From: Shinisaurus crocodilurus
Lineage: Eukaryota; Chordata; Lepidosauria; Squamata; Shinisauridae
DNA length: 64,000 nucleotides
NCBI GenBank assembly: GCA_021292165.1
Contig: CM037876.1
Coordinates: 314,492,803-314,556,802, forward strand
Direction of reading: 5' to 3'
The translations under genes were made by a program, and so were the position numbers. The notes beneath the pieces were generated by a model. It was not told where the DNA came from, searched no databases, and saw only the letters and a list, made by a program, of their open reading frames with translations. This document shows, one piece after another, positions 21,750 through 32,728 of the stretch. How positions within the stretch are numbered: position 1 is the stretch's first letter; each line of letters starts with the position of its first letter.

Positions 21750-22980
21750 ATTTGCTATTTTCATCGCCATGATTTTACATCTTGTCGAGGGGAAACTTCC
21801 CACTGGTGTGGGAATTATATATCGAACTGATGGAAAGCTTTTTAATCTTAGTAGGCTGAAAGCAAAAAGTAAGGTAATTACAACCTCCGTTGTGGAACTT
21901 CAGTATGCTGATGATAATGTGGTCTCCGCACATTCAGAGGATGATCTCCAAACTATCCTAAATGCTTTTGCAGAAGCATATGAAAAACTTGGTCTCTCAC
22001 TTAACATCAAAAAAACCAAAGTGCTTCATCAGCAAGTGCGAGCTAACGCTTTGGTGATGCCATCTATCCAGCTTGGCGGGACAATACTGGAAAATGTCGA
22101 TCATTTTCTTTTATCTTGGCAGCTATCTTTCTGTTACAGCTAACATTGACACTGAAATCCAGCATTGTTTGAGCTCCGCAAGTGCCGCATTTTCTCGAAT
22201 GAAACATAGAGTGCTCGAGGATCGGGATATCTGTAAGGAGACCAAAACACTGGTTTATGAAGCCATTGTATTACCAACTTTATTGTATGCCTGCGAAACA
22301 TGGACTATCTATAAACGTCACTTCCACCTCCTTGAAAGGTTTCATCAACGTTGCCTCCGGAAAATCCTGCGAATTACTTGGGAAGATAGGCGAACAAATG
22401 TCAGTGTACTGGAAGAAGCAAAGACTACTAGCATTGAAAAAATGATCCTTCAACGCCAACTTCAGTGGACCGGTCATGTTGTTCGAATGTCTGACTGCCG
22501 TCTCCCAAAGCAGTTACTTTATTCCCAACTCAAGGATGGAAAGCGGGATATCAGTGGTCAGTATAAGAGGTTTAAAGACGTTCTTAAGACTAATCTAAAA
22601 AAATGCAATATAAACATCGAAAACTGGGAAGCTCTGAGTCTGGCCCATGAACGATCTAAATGGAGGTTGGCCTTTTACAAAGGTTCCATGGACTTTGAAG
22701 AAGCCCGAGTGCAAGGTGAAAGGGAGAAACGTGCTAAGCGAAAAGCACGTCAAATGAATCCTTTACAGGACCATCTTCCATCTGGTAACCTGTGTCCTCA
22801 CTGTGGGAAGCTGTGTGGATCTAGAATTGGCCTCCACAGTCACTTACGGACCCATCGCTAGAGTCTACACAATTTTTTTAGAATTTCCTCTTTTTATAAT
22901 TTTCTTTTTGTAATTTTATCCTGGAAGACAATCTTACTCGGTCACGAGTGATCGCCTACTACTACTACTACTACTACTAG
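21750..22980 (+). pseudogene. LINE with RT and C-terminal zinc finger (Vingi/Ingi-like?)
   Basis: Frame 21769-22143 has VELQYADDNVV, the RT catalytic YADD. A second frame from about 22100 to 22861 continues with LPTLLYACETWT, LLERFHQRCLRKILRI and LQWTGHVVRMSDCRLPKQLL, and ends in a C2H2 finger (CPHCGKLCGSRIGLHSHLRTH). A one-base shift near 22105-22140 separates the frames. No endonuclease and only the end of the RT remain. The 3' end GGTCACGAGTGATCGCC is followed by (TAC)n, a microsatellite tail. Single-ORF non-LTR elements of the Vingi/Ingi group are known in lizards; that assignment is tentative. Confidence 0.7.
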
Positions 22981-23214
22981 TACTGTGATCATGTCAGGGT
23001 GCTTAGAGAGGATAAGGGGGGACTTAAGGAAGTTCCTATTTATTTTTAAAAAGGTGCTCATGCTAAGCAGGTAGAAGCTTCTGATGGAACGGTTCTTATT
23101 CAGCTTGCACGTTTCTGATGCTAACACATGCACGGACATTGCAGGGGGGTTTAATAGCAACTGACTTCTGGATACTTCTATTGGCAAGGAAATAAGGTTA
23201 TTATTATACCTCTT

Positions 23215-23405
23215 CTAAGTTGTTATGAACGTTTATCAATTCCTGTGCTCTTTCTTGTTTCGCATTATATTGTATTTTATTCTTTTAAATATTTGTATTC
23301 TATTTTATATTTTTAACTGTTCTATGGCATTTTAGTTTTTTTTTAACTGCTTGTAATCCACTTAGAGAACATTAGTTATTGGGTAGATTAGAAATGAAAT
23401 AAATA
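23215..23405 (+). repeat. L2-like LINE 3' end
   Basis: AT-rich run ending GCTTGTAATCCACTTAGAGA and AGAAATGAAATAAATAAATT, the same layout as the LINE tails near 180 and 14880. Confidence 0.5.
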
Positions 23406-23627
23406 AATTAATGTATGTCACTGGTTTTCTGTTCATTCCTCTGAACCTGCACCAGGAAATAGGGCAGCCCCACCTAGCGAGGAAGGCAAGCTGAGTTTCA
23501 ATGCTTTGTCTTAGGATTCTATTAATTAATCTGTTCTCAGTATAAAAATCTAAACTTGTGTAGAGCATTGGGGAAACATGAAATGCACGCAGCTGCATAT
23601 AGAATGGTACATAATGCTCTCTCTTTT

Positions 23628-23658
<31 letters not shown>

Positions 23659-24254
23659 AGCTTTGGTATATAATGGTTTGCAATTATATAATGCTTTGCA
23701 GTTATGTGAATCAATAGGTCCTTGCATGTCCAAATGACCACAGTGTATACATGGGAGGTGAATCATTAAAGCAAACACACAGTCCTTTCTCAGTTGGAAA
23801 CTTTCATTAGTACAATGAAGCTGACGTATGTGAGGTGAGATTCCAGTCCTGCCCTTTTTTTTACAGAGCTATTAGGTGATGATATGAAAAACAAAAGAGC
23901 ATCTCAGCGTGGTGGACTCTGGGCATCTCGCTATGGGCAGCCTTTCTAGGTGCTGAATTCTTAAAATGGAGCACTGGAATGTCTTTCTCTTTATTAATGC
24001 TTGAGAGGGTTTCCTTCTGACCTGCACCTTCCCTTTGGCTTGCCTAGTTTCCTTGTTGCTCTGCTGAAAGGGGAGAAAATTGCAGCCACTGTGGATGCCC
24101 CATTGATTCTTTCCAACCCGCTGGAACGGAATGGCTTAGAAATTGGCAAACGGCGGCGTTGCTCGGAGCCAGTGGTCTGGACCAATTGCTGACTGCCTGC
24201 ACAGTACCTAAACTTGAAGGCTGAACAGACATATCAGATGGAAACGGTCTAGGG
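23406..24254. other. Unassigned sequence with a (GT)n tract
   Basis: A (GT)n microsatellite lies at about 23631-23660. The rest shows no recognised repeat. At 23994-24192 open frames exist on both strands without domains. Confidence 0.25.
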
Positions 24255-24320
24255 CAGTGTTTTCCAACCTTGGGTCCCCAGATGTTTTTGGCCTACAACT
24301 CCCAGCATGCCCCAGCCAGC
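24255..24320. mobile_element. Single arm of CAGTGTTCTCC foldback MITE
   Basis: CAGTGTTTTCCAACCTTGGG through CTACAACTCCCAGCATGCCC to CCAGCCAGC, exactly one arm of the family. At the centre of symmetry it switches to unrelated sequence (TACAGCACTCCCCC), as if the second arm had been replaced or lost. Confidence 0.75.
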
Positions 24321-25132
24321 TACAGCACTCCCCCTACAGCAGGGGCCAAATTCAGCACTCCCGGGGTCCCAAACTGCTCCCCCACCAGTATTCCTTCAGG
24401 AGGACCCACCCCCTTTCCCCGGACCACCAACTCTTTGGTGGTTTCCCTGTTGTTGCCCAGTTTTTCCCCCCTTCTAAAAGGTTGAACTGCCTCTCCTAAG
24501 GCTCAGTTAACGGCAGTAAGAGCTTTAAGCGGCAATAGGCTGGCATTTTTTGGCCACGCCCCTTTTGCCTTTGGCCCCACCCACTGCTGGAAGGTGGCCC
24601 TTGAGAGTTTCTCCAAGATGGAATTTGGCCCTCAGGCTGAAAGGGGTTCAATGCCTTGCCCTAAAGTGAATATTACTCATCGCTACTGCTGTTCCATATT
24701 TGTTCAATGGCGAAAATGTGGCAGGTGCAGGACGACACAACGAGACAGTATGTCCTCTGCCGCGGGTGGACAAGGGCCCGTCAGATGGGTGCACACTCCA
24801 TTCTGCCTTCATTAAACAAGACCAGTTGATTGTGCATGTGTGTGTGAGAGAAGGTGTAGGCGGCAAGGTCTGGAATGGGCAAAGAATAATAGAATCATAG
24901 AACAGTAGAACTGGAAGGGGCCTACAAGGCCATCGAGTCCGACCCCCTGCTCAGTGCAGGAATCCAGGTCAAAGCATCCCTGACAGATGGCCGTCCAGCC
25001 GCACCTTGAATGCCTCCAGAGTGGGAGAGCCCACCACCTCCCTAGGTAGTTGGTTCCATTGTCTTATTGCTCTGACAGTCAGGAAATTTTTCCTGATGTC
25101 CAGGCGAAATCGGGCTTCCTGTGACTTGAGCC

Positions 25133-26099
25133 CAGGGATGTTGAAGAGTCCTTGGTCTCGAGTCACGAGTCGAGTCACGAGTCTTTGGACCCAAGTCTCG
25201 AGTCCGAGTCCTTGGTCCAAAATGGTGACTCACGAGTCACGAGTCACTCCCAAAGCTGACTCCACGAGTCCCTGTTAAAATCAATGGGGGTTTTCCCCAA
25301 CAAAATAAGGCTACACATAAGATGTGTGGTTTAAATAAATTCTAGGCACAAGTGTGCCTTTTTATTTCTAAACTCTGCAACTGATTTTGGCAAGAACAGA
25401 CCAGGCAGAAAAACCCAAAATAACCAGGCAGGCAGAGGAGGCAGGGAACCCGAAAGCAGGCAGGCAGAGGCCTTTGTCTTGGACAATTCAACTGTTGAAC
25501 TGAGGCTGGGAACCCCAGACAGGCAGGCAGAGGCAGCCAAACCCAAAATGTCTGAAAGGTTGCATTTTAGAAAATTGATTTTAAAAAATAAACTTGCTGT
25601 ACTTCCTAAAACTTATCCATGTTGCATTTGAGGAACATGATTTTTTCTAAATGTTTGGCCACCCATTCTGGAACGGTGAGATCTCATCACAATTCCGCCC
25701 TCATTGAACACCCGCTCCACTGGTGATGAACTTGCTGGAACCAGAAACACACTCAGAGCAGCCACACAGAGTAATCTCAGGTCCTTCTTCTGCCTCTCCC
25801 AAGTACGCAACACATCAATCAAAATAAAATCTTGACACACTGTTGGGGCTGCACTCCTGGTAGCCGTCCATAGTGGCCGAGCAGCGGCACACCTCGCTTC
25901 CATGCACTCTTCGCCGGCAATCACGCTCCTCTCTACTCCTTCTGGCACAGCCCAGGGATGTTGAAGAGTCCTTGGTCTCGAGTCCCGAGTCGAGTCTCGA
26001 GTCCCATTAAAAATATTGGGACTTGAGTCCGAGTCGAGTCAGAGGGGGGACTCAGTCCGACTCACGAGTCGAGTCCTCGAGTCCGAGTCCCCATCCCTG
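25133..26099 (-). mobile_element. hAT transposon (GACTCG-rich family), copy 2
   Basis: Termini CAGGGATG and CATCCCTG with a perfect 8-bp duplication CTTGAGCC (25125-25132, 26100-26107). Both ends are packed with GAGTC/CGAGTC words. The right 147 bp (25953-26099) forms a complete CAGGGATG...CATCCCTG unit of its own, as in the other two copies. This longest copy retains a transposase C-terminal fragment. The middle contains the (GGCAGGCAGAG) block also present in copies 1 and 3. Confidence 0.95.
25613..25948 (-). pseudogene. hAT transposase C-terminal dimerisation fragment
   Basis: The last 65 or so codons carry LRLLCVAALSVFLVPASSSP followed by VERVFNEGGIVMRSHRSRM, the signature of the hAT C-terminal dimerisation domain (hydrophobic helix, then S-S-x-x-E-R-x-F). 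The DDE catalytic core and BED finger are missing, because the region inward of 25613 is non-coding. The upstream 40 residues are of uncertain frame. Likely a relic of the autonomous parent, not a working enzyme. Confidence 0.75.
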
Positions 26100-26619
26100 C
26101 TTGAGCCCATGATTCCGTGTCCTGCAAACTGGGATGATCGAGAAGAGATCCTGGCCCTCCTCTGTGTGACAACCTTTCAAGTACTGGAAGAGTGCGATCA
26201 TATCTCCCCTCAGTCTGAAGGCTAAACATGCCCAGTTCCTTCAGTCTCTCCTCACACGCAGGGCTTTGTTTCCAGTCCCCTGATCATCTTTGTCAGTTTG
26301 TCGCCCTCCTCTGAACCCTCTCCAGTTTGTCCACATTGGGGAGCTGGTGAGAGTGTTGAAGCAGTAGGACAAGGCAAAGCTAGGGATACAGAAGCAACTG
26401 GGCTGGCGTCCCAGTATCCTCTGGGACACTGCAAGGGATTGTGGGTCATAGCACCCAGAAGGATCACTGCTCCATTGTTGCCCCTAAGAGTATTGCCAGG
26501 GCAACCCCAGATGACAGGTCTCCCAATGCCAAGAGCTGTTTGAGAGTGGAACAGAGGCTGCCTTGGACTTCGCTGGCGGCCTTGAAGCAGAGGCTGTAGT
26601 TCTGGGGCAGGAAATGTGT

Positions 26620-26730
26620 GGTCCTCCAGATGTTGCTGGACTGCAACTCCCACCAAACCCCACCATTGGCTATGCTGGCTAGGGCTGATGGGAGTTGCGA
26701 TCCACCAACATCTGGAAGGCCATGTGTCCT
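26620..26730. mobile_element. Foldback MITE, diverged
   Basis: GGTCCTCCAGATGTTGCTGG and CTGCAACTCCCACC on the left mirror GGGAGTTGCGATCCACC and AACATCTGGAAGGCC on the right, around a centre near GGCTATGCTGGC. Confidence 0.7.
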
Positions 26731-26739
26731 CTCTGCAGG

Positions 26740-27990
26740 AGTTGCATCCTGCTTTGCATGTCATGCATTGGACAGGGGGTTGGACGAGATGGCCGCCAGC
26801 TCTAAAACTCTACCCTTCTAGGATGGGTTCAGTTACTCCTGCAGCCAGGTTAGCCCTGGCAAGAACAGAGCAGTCCCGTCCCTACACTTCAGTACTAGTC
26901 CAGACCTGTCCCCGGGGAAAGGGCTGTGTTTCTGGTCACTTGCTAATTAGCACATGCAATAGAGTTACATGCATGCTAACGAACAGACGGGGGCAGCTCA
27001 CAATCAGCAGCCCAATTGTCTTTGGGGAAGCAAGACAGGGGGGAGGCGAGGTTTCATTAAGCAGCTGAGAACTCAACACCACGGCTAAGAAGGCGCGAGG
27101 ATATTCTCCCTTCTCTGGGGTGAGGGCAGCCCTTCTTCGTAGGATCTCTTTCCCTGTCAGGAGAGATGACTGGGGGCTCATGATGCCCATTGTAAGAACC
27201 TGCTCACTGAGAACAGGAGCAGCAGAGTTGTCAGGTCTCCTCCAGCATCCAAACTAATAATAGGAACCTTGCTGCAAAACTCACCTAGACCCAAGAGTCA
27301 AGGAGACGAACTGATGGGCCCGAGATCTGAATTTGCCACCCTGAGAAGGACCCCAAGACAGAGCCTCAGGGCCAAAGCTTGAGACCGTGTAACCCTAAGT
27401 AATGACGCGTGCGTGTGCCTCCGAGGCACATGGACAGGCCGTGCTATCCATAAAGGAGCATCAGTCCCCCCTAAAGCCTCAGCACACCCTTGCAGGCAGC
27501 TCCCCAAGGCTGCTTCTTGCCAATCACCTCCAGAAACAGAGACACTCAGACACTTGGGCACATTGATGTGCCACTTTGGGACTTGTGTTGCTGCCTGAAA
27601 TGTGCACTTCCCTCCATGCCTTCACTGAGTGTACGGTGGGGGCCCTGGGATCTTGCCAGCCAGCTGTGCCCCTGATGCCACTGCACCCCTCTGGCCACAC
27701 ACCCGGTGTCTGTTCTAATGTTCCCCAACATCTACACATATGGACCTCGATGTGGTCCAGAAACCTGCACAGTCTCAGAGTTCTCAGTTACTTGGAAGTC
27801 ATTCGGTTAAACTGAATTATATGTGGACAGCAGCACAGAGGTCCCTTCCACACGTTCAGCCAAATCCACTCAGAGGTTGGGGGTCACAGTCAGAGGAGTG
27901 TGACGGTGTTGGGGGGGCGTGTCTCTCTGGCACGGGCCTTCTGGGAGTGCGTGGAAAAGAATGAGCAGAAGGCGATACAATCCATCCAGC
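26740..27990. other. Unassigned, GC-moderate
   Basis: Many short overlapping frames but no domain, splice pattern or repeat recognised. Contains TGCATTGGACAGGGGGTTGG near 26764, a possible short piece of a CR1 or SINE tail. Confidence 0.25.
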
Positions 27991-27993
27991 GCT

Positions 27994-27994
27994 C

Positions 27995-28042
<48 letters not shown>

Positions 28043-28380
28043 TTTTATTTATTACCCGCCTCTCCATCTAGATCGAGGCGGAGAACAACAGAAAATATAA
28101 AATACCTAAACTAAAACAACACAATATATACTATTAAACATCTTAAAACATCCTAAAAACATCTTAAAACATCTTTAAAACATCTTTAAAACATCCTAAA
28201 ATTCCGCCGGATAGGCCTGCCGGAAGAGTTCAGTCTTTATGGCTTTTTTAAAGTCCAAAAGACTGACAAGTTGACGTATCTCCTCCAGCAGGCCATTCCA
28301 TAATCTGGGAGCAGCAAAAGAGAAGGTCCTCTGGGTAATGCTAGTCAGCCTAGTTTCTTCCATTATGCTTCCCAAACCCC
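27994..28380 (-). pseudogene. L2-like LINE 3' end with (ATA)n tail
   Basis: Antisense. (ATA)n at 27998-28041 is the 3' microsatellite tail, then a 3' untranslated part with tandem AAAACATCTTTAAAACATC words. From about 28196 upward on the minus strand, coding for QRTFSFAAPRLWNGLLEEIR and DFKKAIKTELFRQAYPAEF. Same element as 45520-45976, there in plus orientation. Confidence 0.8.
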
Positions 28381-28439
28381 AGAAGACAACTGCCGGCCGT
28401 CTCCAATATCCTCCTCCCTCCTCCAAGCCTTTGAATACC

Positions 28440-29131
28440 GATGCCAAAAACTTTCCTCTCTTTGCAGTCCTTCTCGTTGCAGTTCGCCGTCTCATTTTGT
28501 CGCCTGCCTCCGATTCAAAGCAAGCCGGCCCTTTGATCTGGCCAGGATTCAGCGCCCGCCCGACGACGAGTCTCTTTCATCGTTGATCGTTGTGATTGTG
28601 GAACCAGCAACGCAGGGATGGAGAAAGGGAACCGGCGGCGGCGTAAAGGAACGAGGGCGACGCCCTTTCCACGCCGCTTCCTTTTGTGCTTTCTGCGGGA
28701 GCTGCCTTCGATCACCCAGCGCCTGCGCTCCGCGGAAGAATCGGCGCCACGTGCTCCCTTGAAAACCAGCATCAAAGCGCGCACGCCCTGAGCGCTCGTT
28801 CATTCTGGAATCGGGAGATAGGGAGAGGCTTTGCTGCCGGGCATCGCCGCGCTCTGATGTCGCCTTTTGTTTCCCGCCGGCTCCGTTGGCCGTTGCGATG
28901 GATTGTGAGGAGGGAGCTGAGAAATGGCCCCGTTCCGCCAAACATCAGAAGGGAGTGTGTGTGTTTAAAAGGGGGCACACGCAGGAGCCGGCTCAGAGGA
29001 GGCGCATTGTCCACGGCGGCAGCGGGTCTCCGGGGCCGCTTTCCCCGCCAGCGCCCAGTAGGGCACCCCCACGGTTGGCACGGAAGCCCTTGTTCCTTCT
29101 GGGGTGGGGCCGGGGAGGATTCACGGTTCTT
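28440..29131 (+). promoter_or_regulatory. CpG-dense block, candidate CpG-island promoter
   Basis: CG dinucleotides are very frequent here (CCGGCGGCGGCG, GCGCCACGTG, CATCGCCGCGC), in contrast to the CpG-poor surroundings. The block ends in CGGTTCTTGTAAGT, a consensus 5' splice donor at 29132. This would fit a first exon transcribed on the plus strand. No terminal inverted repeats were found, unlike the CpG-rich hAT at 42641. Open frames on both strands are not convincingly coding. The gene, if any, cannot be named. Confidence 0.4.
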
Positions 29132-29216
29132 GTAAGTGGAATCCCCATGAATTACCCTTTTGTTCAGCCAAGCCTTCTATCTGTGAGGGATGCAATTCTT
29201 CACCTTGGTTTTAGCC

Positions 29217-29350
29217 CAGTGTTCTCCAACCTTGGGCCCCCAGATGTTTTTTGGCCTACAACTCCCAGCATGCCCCAGCCAGCGTAGCTGGCTGGGGCAT
29301 GCTGGGAGTTGTAGGCCAAAAAACATCTGGGGGCCCAAGGTTGGAGAACA
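29217..29350. mobile_element. Foldback MITE (CAGTGTTCTCC family)
   Basis: Two arms of about 65 bp, nearly perfect inverted repeats around AGCGTAGCT (near 29282), each with CTACAACTCCCAGCATGCCC. Right end GGTTGGAGAACA lacks the final CTG. It lies about 90 bp downstream of the CpG-dense block and its splice-donor-like site. Confidence 0.9.
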
Positions 29351-29359
29351 GCCACCTCT

Positions 29360-30030
29360 CTCTCTCTCTCATCTGTTAGATATTTTTTTACAAAAGGTTA
29401 GAGGCACCCCATGCCTCATGCATTGGCTTGGAAATTAGCCGAGTTACTTCTCCCCCAAACCGAGAAGTAGCTTGGCTTATTCATGAAGCAAAGCCAAATT
29501 CCCCGGATGAAGACACAAATCCATGCCCCCCCATCTCAACCCCCCCTTTAAATCTCACATACTGGCTGGTGTTTACAAAAAAAATAAAATAAAAATAAAA
29601 ATTCCCTGCAGGTAGAAAACTAGCAGGTTGGGGAATAGGACTCTGCCCTAGCCTTCTCTATGATATACTAACTTTCCACATATAGGGGATGTTTTTCTAT
29701 GGAGGCGCACTCAGTCAGGTGAATGCAGGTGAGTGTGTCCTCACCGGGAACCTGCAGTTGCACACTTCGTATCTCAGTGGGAGTGAGGCATCACGGCTGG
29801 GCCATGGGGAGCCAGGAGCTGGGAGCCAGGAGTCATGGACAAAGCCAGGAGTCAGGACAGAAGAGTAAGTCAGAAGCGGAGGACAAACCAGGAGGCAGGA
29901 TCGAGGAGCAAGACAGAAGTCGGGCCTGAAGAACCACCAAGGAAATGGGGACACACAGGAGCTCGAGATGGCTGTGTTGTTGGAGCAAGACTTAGCTGAA
30001 ATAGGATGCCCCTTTAGAGTCCTTCCTTCC
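29360..30030. other. Unassigned sequence
   Basis: Includes an (AAAAT)n-like tract at 29576-29600 and a local GGAGCCAGGAG repeat near 29808-29835. No exon recognised. Confidence 0.25.
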
Positions 30031-30660
30031 TTTCCAACATTTATATACTGCTCCATATCTAAACAGATTTTGGAGCAGTGAAACATAAAAAGTTAAGGCC
30101 TGTGGCTTACGCTGGCTCAGCTTGTCTGAGTGTGGAAAGCTAAGCAGGGTCAAGCCTGGTTGTTACTTGGATGGGAGACCCCTCCTCTAGTTTCCTGCAT
30201 TGAGCAGGGGGTTGGACTCGATAGCCTTGTAGGCTCCTTCCAACTCTATGATCTATGAAATCTATGAAAAAGAATAAAACACTACATTAAAACAGAATAG
30301 CAGTAAAAAAAAAAAAAACAACAGTGGCTGGTCAACCAAGGAAGGCTTCTTGAAGTAAAGTTGTTTTCAGGAGGTGCCGGAAACAACAGAGTGTCGGAGC
30401 CTGCCCGACCTCCAGAGGCAGGGAGTTCCACAGAAAGGGAGCCACCACACGGAAGGCTCTTCTCTGGCTGGACTCCAGTCGGGCCAGAGGTCCATGAGGA
30501 ACCACCAGGAGCATGCCACCTGATGACCTCAGTGAACGGGCGGGTTGATAAGGGAGGAGGTGCTCTCTCAGGTATCCTGTCCCAAGTTGTTTAGGGCGTT
30601 ATATGCTAGTACCAAACCTTAAACGTGGCCCAGTAGCGAATATGCAGCCAGCGCAGCGCA
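30031..30660 (-). pseudogene. L2-like LINE fragment split by a 5S-headed SINE
   Basis: Antisense and closely similar to 844-1253. The minus-strand frame has RRAFRVVAPFLWNSLPLEVG and CCFRHLLKTTLLQEAF. The SINE at 30098-30272 interrupts its 3' untranslated part, which resumes at AAAAAGAATAAAACAC. Confidence 0.75.
30098..30272 (+). repeat. 5S rRNA-headed SINE with CR1 tail
   Basis: GGCCTGTGGCTTACGCTGGC and GGAAAGCTAAGCAGGGTC, then TTACTTGGATGGGAGACC, follow vertebrate 5S rRNA with an internal deletion near the C box region. After a short linker CCTCCTCTAGTTTCCTGC comes ATTGAGCAGGGGGTTGGACT and TCTATGATCTATGAAATC, the 3' end of the young CR1. The 5S part gives a pol III promoter and the CR1 tail a docking site for CR1 reverse transcriptase. 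Further copies lie at 41414 and 42490. Confidence 0.82.
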
Positions 30661-31124
30661 GCGCAGTTCCCTCAGCAAAGGAGCTGCATGCTGAATGGGG
30701 CAGCCCCTGACACCAGCCAAGCCGCTGCGTGCCTTAAACTAGCACATGCCCCGCCCCCTTGTGTCTTCAGCCCCGCCCACCCCTGGAATGTGTCCCTGCC
30801 TTGACTTCCATAGTGGAAGAAATGTGGAATACAAATGTACAAAATTAATAAATAAGTTGGGCAGACACTAGGGCTAAAACTCTTTCCCAAGACCTCCTTG
30901 CTCTCCACTGGCAGGGAGCATTTTTCCCCTTAAAACATGCAATCTCATCCCTTCACTCTGAAGTGACACGGTCCAGAAAGGACTGCAACACATGCTGTTT
31001 TTGCACATCTGCATTGGCAGGTGCCCTTCTCCTCGCAAAGCACCCCTTGGGAGTTCCTTCTTCTTCACAGATGGAGAAGGGTGGACCTCCGAGGTCATCA
31101 GCAGAGGCCCTTCGGACTTGACTG

Positions 31125-31480
31125 CTGCCAGGGGCAGTTAGGCTGGTGAGTATGAGGGAGAGGGCCTTTTCAGTGGTGGCCCACCTCTGGAATCGGCTTC
31201 CATCGGGGTGGTGGTGGTTCATCAGCCCCCCCCCCCTTTTTGCAAGTCCTCAGGAAGGCTCTGAAGACCCACTTGTTTTCACTGGTGTTTCCATAATCTG
31301 AGGGTGGTAGGCTTTATTGCTGTTATCTGTTTTTAGAGTGTTTTCAGAGTATTTGATTGAATATTCCTTGCTTTTCTATTTGTTTTTGCATATTTTTGCA
31401 CTTTTTAAATTTTGTATGCTGCCTTGAGAGGGTTCTAACCTTAAAGGTGGCCTTAAAATTCATTTTAAATAAAATAAAAG
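31125..31480 (+). pseudogene. L2-like LINE C-terminal and 3' untranslated fragment
   Basis: The plus strand encodes a decayed RAFSVVAHLW-like stretch and LRKALKTHLFSL near 31160-31290, interrupted by a C/T run at 31230. The tail has GCTGCCTTGAGAGGGTTCTA and AAATAAAATAAAA. Confidence 0.6.
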
Positions 31481-32728
31481 GAGCAAACTGCAGCCTGTGA
31501 GAAGAAATCTTTTAGTGAAATAACTGGCTCTGGTTTACATTATTAAAGCCCTTAGCAGGGCAATCTCTCTCTCCCTCCCTCCCTCCCTCCCTCCCTGTAT
31601 TTTGAATAGTCTCCTCTGCCCCTCCCCCCCAACAAACAAAACAAACAGTGGGAATTTAAGGGGGGAACTCTTGACATCCAACACATCATTCCATCGGTTG
31701 AGAAGGCAGATGTCATGTATGTTTCACTCGATCTTTTCCCTCTAACCTCACTATAAATCACAACTGCCCGTCCATTATGTAATGCATTTGGGTCCCAGTT
31801 GGACCACGTCCCAACATGCCTCAGTGATGATGTTCGCCATCTCAGAAATGCATCTTCTAATGGGGGGGGGGGTAGTAAAGGGAGCTTAATTAATGTTTCA
31901 CCGTAACATGTCTGTTTATAAAGAAATTATGTACTATGAAATTAGGTGACGTGCCGTGAAATGCATCTCCTAATGGCCAGGCTGACGTTTTAAGTGATCA
32001 GTAAATCACATAAATATTAAGACCTTTCCGAAGGAGGATAATAAAGTAAGGCATTTGGAAGCACGACTCGCTGCCGCTACTTACAATCACCCACCATATA
32101 AAGCAGCTTTATTGTAAGTGTAACTCTAATCGCTATGTAGAAGACACACACAGATGATCAAACATGGCTGGTGCGTGGTGGGTGGCGGGAAAGCAGCGTA
32201 GAGAGTTTATTTTCTGAAAAAGGCAGTGGGGAGAAGTGCTTCAGATGGTTAAGGTCAAGAATAGCCTTAAAAAAAACAAAAACCCAACAACAACAAGAAG
32301 TAAATTTTGTTGTCTGACTGTTTCTAAGCTTCCCGGGAGCAGTAAACATGAGTTAGTTCTATTGAAACACTCACAGGTTGACGTAGCAGAGCCTCGCTTG
32401 GTTCCCCTGGTGGCACTAAACTAGCCTTCTGTGCTGAACTTAAGAGGTGATTTGTGGCGATCATTTCGAAATATTTCAAGTAGCACTTTACAAACATTCT
32501 ACTCGGCCTCCATATATTAAGTCCACGACAGACATGGAGAGGCACTTTTTTTTTTTTTTTTAAACTTTGCCAAGCGAAGGGACTGCTGACAAGGTGGCAA
32601 GTCCAATGTGAACACGTACATGGGGGCGGCGGGGGGAGTGGCTCTCACAAGAGGGTGTGTGGAAAGGTGGCGAAGAAGTAAGTGGACTCTCATCCACGAA
32701 AAACTTAGGCCAGGAGCGGGCAGCTGGA
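31481..32728. other. Mostly unique DNA with a possible conserved block
   Basis: (CTCC)n lies at 31569-31596 and a G run at 31862. 31890-32110 is repeat-free, with TTAATTAATG, TTATAAAGAAATTATG and CACATAAATATTAAG words typical of conserved regulatory DNA. A T run lies at 32548. No exon recognised. Confidence 0.25.

Larger units (their letters stand above)
24892..26335 (-). repeat. CR1 LINE 3' fragment split by a hAT
   Basis: The pieces 24892-25132 (CATAGAACAGTAGAACTGG, CCATCGAGTCCGACCCCCTG) and 26100-26335 (GAGCCCATGATTCCGTGTCC, CAGTCTCTCCTC) join into one antisense CR1 tail. They are separated by the 967-bp hAT, and the 8 bases CTTGAGCC are duplicated at the junction. Confidence 0.9.

Noticed and set aside
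24001..24192. Overlapping 63-codon frames on both strands
   Set aside because: Too short, antisense to each other, with no domain or neighbouring exon.
28549..28941. Arginine-rich 130-codon minus-strand protein in the CpG block
   Set aside because: Frames are open on both strands because stop codons are rare in GC-rich DNA. No domain or start context is convincing.
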